Shown here in pieces: positions 5,479 to 6,097 of a stretch of DNA of 6,097 nucleotides (positions within the stretch are counted from its first letter, which is position 1; every line of letters begins with the position of its first letter). A model generated the notes under the pieces. It was given only the letters and a program-made list of their open reading frames with translations, did not search any database and was not told where the DNA came from. Made by a program: the position numbers and the translations under genes. The DNA comes from Bryobacteraceae bacterium (GTDB lineage: Bacteria > Acidobacteriota > Terriglobia > Bryobacterales > Bryobacteraceae): contig CANGVB010000246.1 of NCBI GenBank assembly GCA_947456995.1, positions 1 to 6,097 of the forward strand, given 5' to 3'.

Positions 5479-6097
5479 CCGGAGAGCAATGGCGTGACGC
5501 TTGGAACCTCTTTCAGCAGGCTCAGTCTTTGCCTGAAGACGCGCGCAATGCCTTCATTGCCGCCCAAACATCCGATCCGGAAATAGTCTCTCGCATCGAA
5601 ACGCTTTTTGAAGAACTCGAGGAGCCAGAAGAAGCTTCCGAGCCAACCCCAACCGAACGAATTCCAGGACAACTAGTCGGCCGCTATCGCCTTGATAGCC
5701 AGATCGGTCGAGGCAGCTTCGGCGAAGTCTGGTCCGGTTTTGATTCTCAACTAGGACGGCGTGTTGCCCTGAAGTTCATCGCACCAGACCGGCAAGCCGA
5801 TCAATCCTCAATCCGTCGGTTCTTGCGCGAAGCCAAGTCTGCTTCGTCTCTCAATCACCCGAACATTGTCATTGTGCATGAGGTCATCACCTCGGATTCG
5901 GGCCCCGTCATCGTCATGGAATTAGTTGAGGGCCAACCCTTACGCTCCATGCTCAGTGGCCCAATCCCGGTACAGAAAACCACTGAAGTAATGGCGCAAA
6001 TTCTCAAAGCGCTCTCCTTTGCTCATGCCGCAGGTATCGTACACCGGGATCTAAAGCCAGAGAACATCATGGTTCGTGCCGATGGCTTGGTAAAAAT
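5475..6097 (+). CDS. Ser/Thr protein kinase coupled to the ECF sigma factor (3'-truncated by window edge)
   Basis: 207 residues are visible from TTG 5475, and the frame is open to the window end. Residues 1-50 are the same helical leader as in the kinase at 1119, beginning MTGEQW. An acidic, Pro-rich linker covers about 46-64 (EELEEPEEASEPTPT). The Hanks-type kinase domain starts near 70: glycine loop IGRGSFGEV (77-85), VALK lysine K100, helix-C Glu E119, NHPNIV, hinge VMELVEG, and catalytic loop HRDLKPEN (190-197; D192, N197). The DFG motif and everything after it are off the window, so a membrane helix or sensor domain cannot be judged. Unlike the first kinase, every motif is canonical. The start overlaps the sigma stop by 4 bases (TTGA), so the two are expected to be on one mRNA and translationally coupled. 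The sigma factor is the obvious candidate substrate, by analogy with ECF43-type pairs; this is inference. Confidence 0.93.
   Translation, partial: MTGEQWRDAWNLFQQAQSLPEDARNAFIAAQTSDPEIVSRIETLFEELEEPEEASEPTPTERIPGQLVGRYRLDSQIGRGSFGEVWSGFDSQLGRRVALKFIAPDRQADQSSIRRFLREAKSASSLNHPNIVIVHEVITSDSGPVIVMELVEGQPLRSMLSGPIPVQKTTEVMAQILKALSFAHAAGIVHRDLKPENIMVRADGLVK

Noticed and set aside
5433..5672. 79-codon minus-strand open frame across the sigma-kinase junction
   Set aside because: The plus strand here encodes the conserved kinase leader with a strong ribosome site, which accounts for the region.

Overview
The window is densely packed bacterial chromosome with no gene-free stretch over about 60 bases. 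Its gene content points to an Acidobacteriota-like organism. Two Ser/Thr protein kinases share a short helical leader. An ECF sigma factor of the Planctomycetes/Acidobacteria type (Sigma70_ECF, TIGR02999-like) is paired with one kinase, and TPR proteins are abundant. Codons are strongly C-ending, most of all in the first gene. The lineage is inferred from gene style, not from a marker gene.

Layout, left to right. Positions 1-1058 hold the 3' three quarters of gnd, the NADP-dependent 6-phosphogluconate dehydrogenase. After 60 bases comes a same-strand membrane Ser/Thr kinase (1119-3449, GTG start) with a cytoplasmic kinase domain, one membrane span and a C-terminal helical/TPR-like domain of roughly 400 residues. 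A tRNA-Gln (anticodon TTG, CCA encoded) sits at 3476-3549, just after the kinase. On the opposite strand, 3570-4844 encodes an exported TPR-repeat protein that converges on the tRNA. A 52-base divergent spacer separates it from an ECF sigma factor (4897-5478). The sigma stop codon overlaps the TTG start of a second Ser/Thr kinase (5475 to beyond 6097), which the window end cuts just after its HRD catalytic loop.

How the parts may work together. gnd is housekeeping carbon metabolism and probably unrelated to its neighbours. The right half looks like a signalling unit: a sigma factor translationally coupled to a kinase, with a divergently transcribed exported TPR protein. The sigma factor lacks the acidic DAED-type motif in region 2.2 and has a threonine (T60) there. 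In the ECF43-type sigma/kinase pairs, sigma activity is switched on by phosphorylation of a threonine in this region. The same logic is proposed here as the main hypothesis. The first kinase is unusual in having HGD for HRD and a degenerate glycine loop, while the second has textbook motifs in the visible part.

Starts were refined from ribosome-binding sites. Both kinases begin M-T-x-x-Q-W when started at GTG 1119 and TTG 5475, and each has a Shine-Dalgarno-like site 8 bases upstream.
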